This document shows positions 22,362 through 34,600 of a DNA stretch of 64,000 nt, piece after piece. Below the pieces are notes generated by a model that worked only from the letters and a program-made list of their open reading frames with translations, was not told the origin of the DNA and searched no databases. The stretch is from assembly GCA_943736015.1 (NCBI GenBank), contig OX031063.1, positions 1,717,001 through 1,781,000 of the forward strand, read 5' to 3'. Numbering within the stretch: position 1 is the first letter of the stretch; every line of letters begins with the position of its first letter. Source of the stretch: Tridacna crocea (Eukaryota > Mollusca > Bivalvia > Cardiida > Cardiidae). Made by a program: the position numbers and the translations under genes.

Positions 22362-24068
22362 TCCTACAAAGCCTTCGTTAGGCCCCTCGGGAGGGGACCA
22401 GGTTTTCGAAATATATCTCCCCTGGCTCTTTCCCGAGGAATAAGCAGGGACCTGTCCGGGATTGGTAACAAAATTGTTGTTTTAAAAGACGGAGGGCTTC
22501 TGCTGGAGGTGTGTTCGGCACAAATGTTGAGAAAACTTTTACAAATGACCCCCCTTATTGTCTGTGGTGTACGCTGTTTTGCGTTCACCCCGGATGATGT
22601 GGTGACAGTAAGGGGGGTTATTCACAACATTCCTCTGAACTATAGTACAGAGGAATTAGCCCAAAACCTGGAGGCCCGGGTCAACAACAATAACATTTTC
22701 ATCATGAAGGCCTCCAGAATTCTCAATAGGTTTAGAGCACCTACAACAGTAGTGGCCCTGACATTTTTTGGCAATGTTTTGCTGGATTGTGTCAGGGTTA
22801 CTGATTCTAATTTCTACATGCCGGTGGAGTCTTACATTACCCCTCCACTCAGGTGCTTTAAATGTCAGGGCTTCGGACACACCTCCAACAGATGTCAAAA
22901 TAAAGAATCATGCGCCCGATGTGCTGGGGATCATAACAGCAGACACTGTCAGTCAGAAAATGTCTGCTGTGTTAATTGTAGGGGCAGTCACACAGCACGA
23001 TCCACCCGCTGCTCTGTGTACCTCTGGGCTTCTAAGGTTCAAGACTGTAGGAATACCCGGGGGTGCTCATGGGCGAAGGCTGTGGATTTGTGTGGGGGCT
23101 GCCCAGAAGCATTTGCCACTCCTGCGGCCACGGTTTGCAATCAGTCTGACCAAATTAAACCTTGCAACTTTTCCCAAGGCCCAAGATTCACCTTTAAAGT
23201 GAACGCAAATACAAGAGTTAGGTCCCTAATATATACAGAAAATGCACAAGAAATAAATATTGCCCAAACCCAGCTGGTAAGTCCAGAGGTTAAGGCCCCG
23301 AGAGATTCCGATAATCAAGTCAAAACAGATTCAGTGGAAAACAACCTTTCGCCTATCACGTCCCTGTTATCAGCTACTAATCAAACTCCCACTGAACCAA
23401 AAACTTCGGAATCTCTTTGTAATAATATTCATTCTACCCCATTATCTTCAATCTCCCCCTGTTCGAACCGTGGTGGCAGGAGAAATTGCTCCCAAAAAGT
23501 GTCTGAAAATAAGGGGGAGGAGCCATCTCTTACCGACGTAACTTCAGTGGCTACGTCGTTGGAAGATGCTTCCTCTCCAGTAGAGGTGTGTGACGCAGCG
23601 ACTCAGTGTAACATCCATACCAATGAAAATTCAACTCAAACAGAAGGCTATTTAGAAACAAACTTCATGAATTCATTTGATTTAACCAGCCTTTTGAAAA
23701 ATATGAGGATTTTACTTTTAGATAATAAAATAACATCTGGAAATTGTTCTGAAACGTATTTGAGAAATAGATTTCTGTCTTCCTTTCTCTCTTCATTTAA
23801 AAAGAAATCCCCACCAACATCTCAGGAAGACAATCCGAGTCGCTGCGACACCGTCTCAGTCGCTCCAGTTAACCCAGCACGCCGGGCCACCCCAACATCA
23901 AACAAAGTGTTAAAGCCGGCAAAACCAACTAGCCTCCCTAAGTCTTTGGGGTCTAGGCTGAAGGGCTTGAACTCCCCACTCAAAATGGGGGGTGGGAGCA
24001 GGCGCTTTGGCCGAGCCTCACGGCAGGCCTTCAGGGGGATAAAGAAACAAATCTTTAAACCCTGCTGA
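22362..24068 (+). CDS. LINE ORF1 protein with CCHC zinc knuckles
   Basis: The frame is open from an in-frame TAG at 22359 to the TGA at 24066. No ATG occurs before 22524; the triplet at 22509 is GTG. KIVVLKDGGLLLEV (22470-22511) reads like real ORF1 sequence, so the original start was probably further upstream and has been lost. The knuckles are CFKCQGFGHTSNRC, CARCAGDHNSRHC and CVNCRGSHTARSTRC (about 22854-23020), which bind LINE RNA. The C-terminal half is Ser/Thr/Pro-rich and ends in a basic segment (GSRRFGRASRQAFRGIKKQ). It has no internal stops over 560 codons, in contrast to ORF2. Confidence 0.85.
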   Translation, partial: SYKAFVRPLGRGPGFRNISPLALSRGISRDLSGIGNKIVVLKDGGLLLEVCSAQMLRKLLQMTPLIVCGVRCFAFTPDDVVTVRGVIHNIPLNYSTEELAQNLEARVNNNNIFIMKASRILNRFRAPTTVVALTFFGNVLLDCVRVTDSNFYMPVESYITPPLRCFKCQGFGHTSNRCQNKESCARCAGDHNSRHCQSENVCCVNCRGSHTARSTRCSVYLWASKVQDCRNTRGCSWAKAVDLCGGCPEAFATPAATVCNQSDQIKPCNFSQGPRFTFKVNANTRVRSLIYTENAQEINIAQTQLVSPEVKAPRDSDNQVKTDSVENNLSPITSLLSATNQTPTEPKTSESLCNNIHSTPLSSISPCSNRGGRRNCSQKVSENKGEEPSLTDVTSVATSLEDASSPVEVCDAATQCNIHTNENSTQTEGYLETNFMNSFDLTSLLKNMRILLLDNKITSGNCSETYLRNRFLSSFLSSFKKKSPPTSQEDNPSRCDTVSVAPVNPARRATPTSNKVLKPAKPTSLPKSLGSRLKGLNSPLKMGGGSRRFGRASRQAFRGIKKQIFKPC

Positions 24069-24073
24069 TAGCT

Positions 24074-27000
24074 ATGGACAGATATTTTAACATCTTATGT
24101 CTGAATGCGTGTGGGCTTTCAGCCCATACCATTACTGAATTATAAAATTTCATAGATAAAAATAACATACATATTTTGTGTATCCAGGAAACAAAATTTA
24201 ATGGCAGAACAATTCGGAAAATTCCTGGATACACGCTCGAAAACAAAATCTTTAAAAACAACAAAAATAATTTTTGTGGGGGTCTCGCAACTTTCTTCAA
24301 AAACGATATTAATTATAAAAATTTAAATGTAGACAATATTAGAGATCAAAACGGGGAAATCAAAATTGAAGTGCAAGCTTTTGAAATTTACTCTTCAGGT
24401 ATTCCTCACATTTTGGCAAACACATATTCAAGGGGGTGTGACCTTGATTCTTTAAATAATCTAAGTTCACTCATTTCGGCTAAGAATGACCTTAAAGAAC
24501 TCGTGATTACTGGTGACTTTAATTCACACCATCCCTTATGAGGCGCCCAGAGGTCAGACTCCCATGGAAGAGCAGTTTTTGATTGGGTAGAACAAAAAGA
24601 TCTTGTACTGCTCAACGATGGGAGTCCCACCAGGTTAGATCCTGGAAGGGGCATCTTTACATGCCTGGATCTAACATTCACGAGTGCAAAATTAGCAAAT
24701 CGCACCATTTGGCAAGTTATAAATGATAATTGGGGATCTGATCATTTCCCAATCCTTATTTCTTTTTACAATTCAAATTTTCCTACAGAAAATTCTGGTA
24801 CAGATGAAAAATTTCTTTTCGAAAGGGCGGATTGGGATTTATTCAAAAATCTATGTGAGGAAATCTCTCTAACAGAAGTCTACAGCGAAAATATCGAGAC
24901 CTTTCTTAAAAATATTTCAGAAAAATGTCTGTCCATGGCTAGAGGCTCAATCCCGGTTTCACCTAAAAAAAACAGCAACCAAAAAAACTGTCCCTTGGTG
25001 GAACGAAGTCTGTGAAAATGCAGTCAAGGAGAGAAAAAAAGCCCTAAACAATTTAAAACGAAACCCATGTGAAGTCAGCCGGGTCATTTACCAAAATAAG
25101 GCATCTTTGGCAAAAAATATTATACTACAAAGAAAAAAACAAAATTGGCAAGAATTCTGTGAATCTTGTATGCACGACCCGAAAAAATCGAAAGACTTTT
25201 GGCAACAAATTCACAGAATAAAAGGAAATTCATACGCACCTGTCCTTGTTTTAACTTCAAATGGCAAAAATTCAATTACCCCTACGGACAAGGCAAATAT
25301 GCTTGTCCAGCATTATGCTAAGGTTTCTAGTGATATAAACATTGAGCCTGAGGTTTTGGCCTTTCAAAAACAATTCGAACATGACCATTTTGAAGACATA
25401 AACTCTCCATTTGAGGATGTAAGTTCGAACCCTATAAATTTAGACTTCACTTTACAGGAACTAAAGGACTGCATCAGTAGCAGAAAAAATTCTGCCTCGG
25501 GACTCGACAAATTGTCATACGCTTTGTTTAAGCATATGTCTGATTCGACCTTGGACATATGGCTTATTCTTTTTAATAAAATTTGGAAAGAGGGCAGTTT
25601 TCCACAGGAGTGGGAGCTCGCCTGTTTGATCCCACTGCAAAAAAAAGAATAAAGATCCTTCTGATCCTAAATCCTACAGACCAATAAGCCTTACCTCCCA
25701 CCCTGGGAAATTGCTAGAGGGGATGGTTAAGGCACGTTTGGAATGGTATTTAGAATCCAAAAACATCATAAATCCCTTTCAGTCCGGCTTTAGAAAGGGC
25801 AGAAGCACTATTGATCAGTTGGTAAGGTTACAACATGACGTCGTCTATGCTAAAAATAGAGGACGTGCTGTTGTGGCCATATTTCTAGACCTTGAGGCCG
25901 CTTTCGATCTTGCATGGAACTCGGGGATTCTTTATAAACTTAAACAATGTTGGATCACTGGGCGATGCTTTAATTATGTTAGGGCCTTTCTACTGGATAG
26001 AAAAATTACTGTTAAGGTGGGGGATACCCTTTCAGAAGCGGAAACGCTGACAAGGGGTATCCCCCAAGGCGCCATTTTATCCCCTCTGCTATTTTCTCTT
26101 TTGGTTAACGATCTCCCTGCTGCAACTGAGGGGACAGGGATGGTTATCAGCCAGTTCGCCGATGATTCCGGCGGCTGGCTAGTGGGATCCGATGGTCAAA
26201 CCCTGCAACGTAATGCACAGGCAGGGCTGGATTCCATTTGGCGCTGGTCCCAGAAATGGGGCTTTAAAATCTCTAAAACAAAAACTGTAGGAATTATTTT
26301 CGGAAATAAAAATCTAAAAGAATTGGACGTATATTTAGGTGACACAAAAATTAAATTTGAAGAGACAGTAACATTTTTGGGTATGCTTTTGGATCGTAAA
26401 TTTTCACTACTGTCTCACATAAAACAGTTAACAGAAAAGTGTCAAAGGGACTTAAACCTTATGAGAATGTTAAGGGGCACCGATTTTGGCTCTGATAAAA
26501 ACTCGCTCCTGCTTCTCTATAAGTCCCTAATACGTCCAAAGCTAGACTACGGTGCCATAGTCTACGCCTGTGCTTCATCAACTGCACTTAAAATGTTAGA
26601 TAATATCCAGCGAAAGGCCCTGATAATTGCTCTGAGGGCACTGCCTTCCACCGCTTTGGCTTATTTAGAAGTTGAAGCCGGAATTGAGCCTTTAACCCTG
26701 CGTAGGGAGGCCAAAACGTTAAATACTGGGTGCGATTTACTGGTAGGCCGAGCAACCCGGTGAACGCGATCGTCGGGAAGGGGTTCTTTTTTAGGAATAG
26801 GTATAAAAACCCAACTCTTCCGTTTGGGGCCACCACAGCCAGTCTGGTGGAGGAACACCTTCCTGGCGTTAGCAGTGCAGCGGGCTCTGGATCGCGTTTC
26901 GTGGCCCCGTGGCTTCTCGTACCACCAAAAGTTGACATATCCCTCAGCTCGAAATTAACTAAAAGTGACCTTCCTTCTCATATTTTGGCTATCACGGAGG

Positions 27001-27891
27001 ATCATGTAAATTTGAGCTATGCTGAGCACTTAAAAAATTTTTACTGATGGAAGTAAAAATGAAAATTCAGCAGTTTCCGCGGCAATGGTTATACCAGCCC
27101 TTAAGGTTAACACATCAAAAAGACTCAGCGACAGGTTATCTATATATGCCGCGGAACTGACTGCTATACAATATGCATTAAACTGGACACTGGTCAATAA
27201 ACCACACACAGTTGCTATTCTATCTGATTCTCTTTCGGCTTTACAATCACTCTCTTTAAGGAATAGTAACTCTCGGCCTGATCCACTTAAAAATATTTTG
27301 TCCATTTATGATCAGTGCCATCTGAATAAATCAGAGGTTACCTTTGTGTGGTGTCCAGCACATGTCGGTTTTATGGGGAACGAGATACCTGACGACGCCG
27401 CGAGGCGCGCTCTGGAGGGTCCCATCGGAGATAAAATACCCTTGGCAAACAAAGAGCTTTACTCCATGACTAAAATATCCATCAATGAAAAATGGTCAAA
27501 AGGGCTGGCACAACGACTTCAGGGCCAGCCCTATCATGGTAGTGGAGAAACTTTCAGACCGCCACACAGTTATTCAACCAACAAAAGGGTGGATAAATGT
27601 GTGACGCGTCTGAGACTTGGCTATAATTTATTGCCAGGGAGCCTAGGACACCACATAATTGGGGGTTCGGCCATATGCCCCACATGTGGTGTCCGAAACT
27701 CCACGGAGCATTTTCTGCTGGACTGTAGCGTTCCCTCGGTTACAAGGCAAAAGTTCTCCAATGCTCCTGTTTGGAAGGATATTTCTTTTAACAACCGTAA
27801 TATTTTGTATCCTTCCAAAGCCTTTCAAACATCAGTATTTTTAGCACTGGAGACATATATTATTGACGGTCAGATGTCAGACAAAATTTGA
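24074..27891 (+). pseudogene. LINE ORF2: endonuclease, reverse transcriptase, RNase H (broken)
   Basis: It starts at ATG 24074, six bases after the ORF1 stop. The endonuclease is seen as FNILCLNACGLSAH, CIQETKF, VITGDFNSHHPL and WGSDHFPIL (24083-24765). RT follows, with SASGLDKLSY (about 25491), RKGRSTIDQLV (25793), GIPQGAILSPLLFSLLVNDL (26055-26115) and QFADDSGGW (26152). RNase H is at about 27030-27415 (FTDGSK, AAELTAIQYAL, SDSLSALQSL, HVGFMGNEIPDDAARRAL), then a CPTC...EHFLLDC knuckle (27677-27725). Breaks: stops at 24147 and 24539, and frame changes near 24970-24990, 25640, about 26760 and about 27030. Several frame changes lie in A or T runs. Confidence 0.88.
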
Positions 27892-28431
27892 GTCTCAGTC
27901 ATTTAAGATAAGGGTACGCCGTGGTTTTCTAATTTTGTATATTTAAGCCTCTCATTTTCCTTTTTTATTTTAGTAAAATGAGGCATTCTTCATTATATCT
28001 ATATCTCTGTTCCTAACAGACTTTCATAGCTGCCTTAGGCCCCTTTCTCTGAGAGCCTAACCCAGTCTGTTTTCATGCAGGCACGACTTTTTACATATAT
28101 ATACATTCGAGCCTTGCTTAGAATTTTTTAATAAAACCAACGGCGTGCTCTAAAATCGCCCCAGTATAGAACTTAATACTTTTCGGATTTTTGTATTTCA
28201 GAGAGCTCCTCTACCCTCCCCCCAACCCCTCCTCAACTTTTTTTTTTCTCTACAGTCTAGAAAGTAAACTGGCTTAGTTATAACCAGTTAAGAGTAATAG
28301 AGTTTGGCCAGACTTGTCTTTTATTAATTATTTCTTACATTATTATATATCCCATATATATTATGTTACGGGAGACCACTCCTTCCTGCATGGCATTCTC
28401 CCGATTTAAATACAATACCTGGCTAATGCGT

Positions 28432-28512
28432 CAGGGAGATATCTCTTTGGCTCAGTGGTTAAGATATTGGCCTTGCGTCCGGGAGTTCGGGGTTCGAATC
28501 CCGCTCGGTACC
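28432..28512 (+). repeat. tRNA-like segment (pol III box A and box B)
   Basis: TGGCTCAGTGGTTAAGA (box A, 28448-28464) and GGTTCGAATCCC (box B, 28490-28501) have normal tRNA spacing. The bases expected to form the acceptor stem do not pair, so it is more likely a tRNA pseudogene or SINE head than a working tRNA. Confidence 0.5.
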
Positions 28513-28839
28513 TTATTTCTGCCATGTATTTATTCATTTGTTTCTTTGTTACGGACTTTGTTCGTAAGAATTAAATGTATTTTGGGATTTGCGGGTCACT
28601 TGGTCAAGCCCGGGTTTTCCCCTTTTTACATGAGATTTTTATTCTTTTTTCTTTTTTTCCTTTCTATGCGTTGTGATAAGTCCTAAGCAAGACCACTGTG
28701 ACCATGCATATGTTTTTTTTTTAACGCCCCTTCTTAGTAAATTGGTTTAGTTACTAATTTGAGAGGCAGCCGTCAGTCAGTTCGCCCCGGATCTGATCCG
28801 AGTCGATAATTGATATTTTAGCTTAAATTATTTACAGAC

Positions 28840-28875
28840 ACGGGGGCTTTTACTATGTTCACTCTGAGCCCCCGT
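28840..28875. repeat. Hairpin with perfect 9-bp G/C arms
   Basis: ACGGGGGCT pairs exactly with AGCCCCCGT across an 18-base loop, in an otherwise AT-rich stretch of the LINE 3' region. Confidence 0.65.
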
Positions 28876-28952
28876 AGTCCTGCCCATTAGGGCTCTATTT
28901 TCTGTCAATGTTTAGACACCTACTTCTTAACTTAGATCTTACCCACTTGGGA

Positions 28953-29051
28953 CCTGCTGTGGAGGGGCGGTAGGGAAAGAACGGGCACCCCAGTAGTCTT
29001 GACTTAAAGCCCCTACTGCGAGGTGTCGTCCTGATCGCCCCGCACAGCAGG
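28953..29051. repeat. Long hairpin with CCTGCTGTG / CACAGCAGG arms
   Basis: CCTGCTGTGGAGGGGCG is the reverse complement of CGCCCCGCACAGCAGG apart from one or two bases, with about 66 bases between the arms. Confidence 0.65.
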
Positions 29052-29584
29052 CAGGACTGACTGCTGTCCCTCAATTTTTATGTGTATATCCTTATCTTAC
29101 CCCCCCTTTTTTTTTTTTTTTTTTTGAGGAGCTCTCAAGTCGGCTTTTACATGCTTTGTTTTCCGTCTATGAAAACAAATTAAAAAATAGTATAATAAAT
29201 TTGGGCTAAAACTTATAGCAGCATTATCATATAATATTCAGTTCATACTTGGGATATTTACACTATTGAGCGTACCGAATGGCAACTACTGGGACAAGTA
29301 AAAAATTTTGGGTTCAGACACGTAATGCCTCATGGCTTTGTATTATATGTTTATGTATATACTTTTTTAAATTATGATTTTTATGTGGTCCTGTAAATGG
29401 TCGTCCTTATTTATCAGGTTCTCAGATTTTTACCTATACTTTTTTAATTTTTTTCTTAAACCGTGAGGTGTTGCAGTCTGATAAAACATATTGATCTCAA
29501 TAAATAGTCGTTTATCCATAGTAAAGAACCAATAGCTGCTCGCCGCATGGCGCAATGCCACATGGTGAGGGTAAACAAACCCAA

Positions 29585-29610
29585 TAATGAATGAATGAAT
29601 GAATGAATAA
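29585..29610 (+). repeat. (ATGA)n tail
   Basis: About five copies of ATGA/TGAA follow AAACAAACCCAATA. Simple-repeat tails of this kind are typical 3' ends of I-superfamily LINEs. Confidence 0.6.
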
Positions 29611-29611
29611 A

Positions 29612-31579
29612 AGATCAGACTGCACTACTGGTCGATATAATCTCAAGATAAAATGTCTTTATAAACACTTGAAGTCGCTCCGAGGTTTATACTTACTGTA
29701 TACATTGTACTTCGTATCGTGTGGTATCGTGTGGTAAATCTTCGACAGATGTTGACTAGAGTTATAAAAGTAAATCCTTGACATAATGTCACATTTTTCT
29801 AACAATTATGATTGAAAACATATGCAGACGGTAAACTCTGTGTCTCGTGATTATTTTCTCTGAAATGGTATAAACATTGTTGAAAAAGGAAAAACATAAA
29901 GCTGGTAACCAGTATTTTCTCATTTTCCAGCAAGTTTTTCAAAAAGCCATCTTTCTCAGGGTCGCTAAAATTCAGGCTTTTTTTTTTCTCTTGAAAATTG
30001 TGTGTATGGACAGGACACGGGAAAACTTTGGCTTCTTTTTCAGGCAATATGGATCAAAATCAGACCCCAATTTGAAGTCTGACCTTGGATATAATATCCA
30101 TGTTATTTTACATAACGATTTTTATCAAAAAATTTCAGACAGTGAGATTTCTATAACGATTGGAAAAACTTATTTTCAGGAATTTAGGGACTGGGTTAAC
30201 CAAACCCTGTATGCAATAAGCTCATAATTACTTATAGTGTAGATTGAGACCAGATTCCACAGATCATGTGGATTGATCTGTGATCTACTTAGTATCCTTA
30301 ATAATATACTCTGAAAAAATCAGGAAAACGTGCACAATTTATACTGCTCAAAAAAGAAATAAAAAACTTAAAGGATCGCGTGTCCTCGACTTCGATTGTA
30401 AGACAATTTTGTTCAGTACATGACAATGCAAATATTTTTCTGCCCATAAATTCATTCAATCTTAAAACTGTAAAATCTCTGAACAGGCAAAATATTTTGT
30501 TTTGCACGAACAATATATGGGCTATTCCTGTCAAAGCTGTTTTTTGATATGCCACACTGGTTTTAAAGAGAATTGGAGGTGTCATTGTTTAATCTTGTCA
30601 TCGTTTTAATTAGATTTGATAAAAACGTGAACAAAAGATTGGAAAAAATATGAACTGTTTAACAAAAGAATAAGAAAGCATCTTTTTTTTCTTTTTTTTC
30701 TTAATATGGCTCATCAGCATTCAAAAACCAAAACGAAAACTAGTGAGCCATTTTGTCTTGAAAGATTGTATCCTGGTAGTTTCCAGAGCACAAAGACCGA
30801 GTGATCAGCATCTAAAATCTCTGAAATTTATACGCAGAACAAAGAACAACAACATTTCTAATGTGCACGAAAAAGGTGAAAAAAGAAAATAAGGGAAACA
30901 AATGAAACTGGAAAATGAAGAAAAAAGGAAAAAATAAAATGGTGAAGAAAAGATGTAATGAATAAGTAAGAATAAAAGTTCGAATCTTCCAAGCGTTTGA
31001 AAACAAAAAAAAAGACCAATAATAAAGTTGGTAATTACCTATAACTCTTTTCGAAAAGACCCAAAATCATTCCAGTTTCTTTCGAATCCTTCTATTTCTT
31101 TTTTTTTTCTTTCGATAGCAACGTCCTTCAAACCGTTTAATTTATGGATATAAAGTTTCCAAAAGCGGTTAGAGTGGGTGTGTTTTTCAAAGTGTTCGAC
31201 ATTTATAAATATACAGTTTAAAATGAATGAGGAGAATGTTTTCAGAGCTGTTTGAATTTTTTTGTGTAACTAAATAACATTTTACTGATATCAAGGTCCA
31301 TGTGAATGACATTATCATGTTTCAAGTAATCTGTAATTAATTGTTGAACTTTGGACAATTCCAAAATAAATGTTCAATTGTATCCTGACCATTGGAACAA
31401 AGTTTGCAGTTCGCATATTCGATAAATCTTATCTTATACAAAAATAGTTTATTCCAAGAATACGATGATTTACATGATTTCACATTAAAGTGAACTTTAT
31501 GTATGAATCAATTTTAACGTGATTTCAGATGGAGAACATGGCTGTGTAATGTAACTATACTTACAACATCTACAAAACG
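29612..31579. other. Upstream region of the receptor gene, no gene seen
   Basis: No coding sequence is recognised; the 116-codon frame at 29877-30227 lacks a domain. A fold-back family fragment (TTGTTGAAAAAGGAAAAA, GCTGGTAACCAGTATTTTCTC) lies at about 29870-29965. Any promoter of the gene starting at 31580 should be in the last part, but no clear TATA box or initiator can be chosen. Confidence 0.5.
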
Positions 31580-31637
31580 ATGCATCTTCGACTTCTGTAC
31601 TTCGTAACTTGTGTTTTATCACAATGCTTTTCTTCAG
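31580..31637 (+). CDS. Receptor gene exon 1: start codon and signal peptide
   Basis: ATG at 31580 has A at -3. It encodes MHLRLLYFVTCVLSQCFSS, a short basic start followed by a hydrophobic core, as in secretory leaders. The exon ends with one extra base (phase 1) before the strong donor GTAAGT at 31638. Because the next exon starts with CA, the split codon is GCA (Ala), near the likely cleavage site. Confidence 0.78.
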
Positions 31638-34600
31638 GTAAGTTAAGTGTGCATTTATTTTGTTCTAGTGCAACAACAATTTAAATCATAACCAAATAAT
31701 TCGTGTTCAAACGACCTTAGGTTAGGAAAAACAATGGGAAAAGGAGAAAATGTTAATCAACAACTTTAGATCATTTCGGCTAAATGTCTCTCTTTGAACA
31801 TCGTTGACTTAAGATGAGACTGATAATACAATCTACATGTATACAGGGGCGAATCCAGGATTTCTTCGGGGGGAGGGGGTCAACTCGGTCAATCTCAGAT
31901 ATGCAGACACGGACCCAAAGCACAAATCAGTTGCCAATGAGTTGGAAGTACATTAAAAAAAAAAAAAATCTGGAAATTTAGGGGGGTTCGTCCGAACCCC
32001 CCGAACCCCCCTGGATCCGCCAGTGGTATAAACGCTTCAAACGCATTTCGCAACCATGTAGTTGCCTTTGCAGCCAGTGTAGCTGACGATCAGACAACAC
32101 GAAACCAGGGCCCGTATTCACCAACCATTCTTGAGAATATTCTTAGTCTTATTCTCCAAGGTTTTCTACATTTGTATGTAACACAACTTCTGATTGGCCA
32201 AACCATTTTGTTTAGCCAATCAGAAGTTGTGTTACTTACAAATGTAGAAAATTCTGGAGAATAAGACAAAGAACGTTCTTAAGACTGGTTGGTGAATACG
32301 GGCCCTGATGTCTGGCATTTGATCTACACTGGCCGCTATAAGCAACACAAACATTATAGTTATTTAGGTCCTTAATGCTAGGTTCTCTATGTCGATCAGC
32401 ACCCGATTGTATAAAAGTTGGTTAAATTTAACCTCTAGGTTAAAAGTTTGATCAGGAGAGATTTTAATTTAAGATATTGGTTAGCGATTGTATAAAGGTC
32501 TGGTTAACTTTAACCAGACTCAAATTCCGGTTAAATTTAACCCACTTCTACTAATACGGTTACCCATTTACCTTAAAATAAACATGGCTGCCCCTGTTAC
32601 TCTGGGAGTTAGACAACTGAGACAAATTCGACGATTACGTGTGTAAAGTTACTAATTTGACGACAAAGTCAAAAAGAAACTTTGACCACGATGCAGATCT
32701 GGGTTTGTAACGGCAGCATTAGACAAAAGATTGTATATGTATGGTTTCTGTATAGACAGACTAGAAAACCATTTAGGGAATCGACTTCGACACGGGACGA
32801 ATCTTAGCTTGTCATTGACATCAAGGTCATAATATTGTTCTAAGGCTTCTTGTGGTTAATTTTGGGGATACTTTTGGGGTAGATATCCGTACTGTGTTCA
32901 GACCCATTGCAATAGTTAGACAAAAGACATTGTTTACTTTGAATGACGTTGATACCGACGATCGGAGACCAACGACGGACCACACGACAGGAGTATAACG
33001 AGATCGGTAGTCTTTTTCTGCTGTTTTGGGATGCGTGGATTGGACCCACAGCAGAATTTAATGTCTATCTGAAGATCCATAGGCCTTCAATAAAGATACT
33101 AGTGTGCTGGAAACCTATAATTTCGCAACTTTCCTTGGTGATGAAACAGTTTTTATAGTAATCTCCCCTGTTGGAACTGTAATGTCTGACAGTGCCTTAC
33201 AAATAAGAGGAAATAGTGGTTTTATTGATTTTCCCACAAATTAAAGTTCTAATAACTTTTAACACTTTCTTTAAAACAAAAATTCATATCTAACCCATGC
33301 ATCAGGGAATGTATGCTTTATTTAGTTATCATATATCTACACCTTTTGATGATGGTGAATAGAAAGGCTTAAGGAATAAGGCGATAGCTAACAGAGGAGG
33401 ATTTCGGGGTTCAAAACCGACGTGATTTTTTTTTTTTTGTCAACTAGATTTTATCCACTCTCTTAACTTTTTTTATAATATTGATATGGTCAGAAATTTA
33501 ATTCATATCAATAACTTGGGCCTTTGACTTCAATAAATTCGTGCAGTGACTTCAGAAATGAGTCGTAAGACAAAAAATGGTTCCAGCTGTTTTCCCATAA
33601 TTGTGTATGGCTGCATGTCTAAAGCATAATCTGTCAAGTTCTGGCATGTCAATCGGTAGTATACAAGACTTGAGAACAGATTTCACTGGTTTGATCCGCA
33701 GCTCTGCAAATTTCCGAGGTTTGATAATAGTCATTGTGACAGCATTCATTCCTCTCTCTCTGCTGATCATTGTTTTGATGTTGATTATGTAGGAAAGCAG
33801 CCAGTAGCTCCGAAAGAATATTATGGGGAGTACTGGAAACAAAAATTACAGGAAAGCATGGAATGTTGCACTGACTGCGGTGATATAACTGAAAGAAATA
33901 ATACTTATGGTGTAAAACATCATACAACCATACATCTAGAACATAATATGCATATTCATTTCATAACCTCTTGTCTTTGTTCCACAAACAAATCAAACTA
34001 TACTTATCAGCTATTTCTTGTTTTAGATTTACCAGCCCCACTTCACCTTACGTTTATGAGATGTTCTTAAAGAAGAGGAAACTGTGCTTTTTTCAGCATC
34101 ATCAAAAATATGATAGATTGATATGCAATTAACTTTCTCATTTTTTGGAGCTATCGGCTTCAGGGGTTAGTGATGAACATACTAGCCTGAATGTAGAACA
34201 ACAACAAAACAGTGTTATTACTTTAAGTTACTTATTTCTGTAACATGCCGTGGCTAATGTTATATTTCCATCTAATAGTCGTAATAAACTGAATTAAATA
34301 CCCAATTAAAAAGAATGTTCTAAAAACACATTGTTTTAATTCCCAGAATGCAAAAAAAGCTTCTACATCTAACACATGATTAAATGGTTTCAAGAAGTTG
34401 GCCATCATGGCCCTCGATCGCTCACAGGTCATAGACTGTAATCATGAAAGTAGCATGGATAATTGAAAACTAGTTCCCTCTCAAAACGGTAATATAAATA
34501 AATCTTTGACTTTTGAAGTTTATTTTTACGTATAATGTCTACAATAAAGCGTTTGAGATGACCCCTCCAACCTCTACTTAATACATTATACGGCAATAAT

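Larger units (their letters stand above)
27892..29584 (+). other. 3' region of the I-type LINE, with hairpins and a tRNA-like segment
   Basis: No coding sequence is seen. It holds a tRNA-like segment (28432-28512), two hairpins (28840-28875 and 28953-29051), a pyrimidine/poly-T run (29101-29125) and leads to the ATGA tail. Whether all of it belongs to the LINE or includes later insertions is unclear. Confidence 0.5.
22280..29611 (+). mobile_element. I-type LINE with ORF1, broken ORF2 and ATGA-repeat tail
   Basis: Order: a short 5' part, ORF1 with three CCHC-type knuckles (22362-24068), ORF2 with endonuclease, RT and C-terminal RNase H (24074-27891), then about 1.7 kb of 3' sequence ending in an (ATGA)n tail at 29585-29610. 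RNase H at the C-end of ORF2 points to the I superfamily. Both outer limits are approximate: the 5' end is a guess, and the 3' limit assumes the ATGA run is this element's own tail. I could not identify a target-site duplication. Confidence 0.65.

Noticed and set aside
28432-28512. Functional tRNA gene
   Set aside because: Box A and B are present but the acceptor stem does not pair. The segments at 3843, 46564 and 58151 likewise look like SINE heads or tRNA pseudogenes.
29877-30227. 116-codon frame upstream of the receptor gene
   Set aside because: It starts inside a fold-back family fragment and shows no domain.
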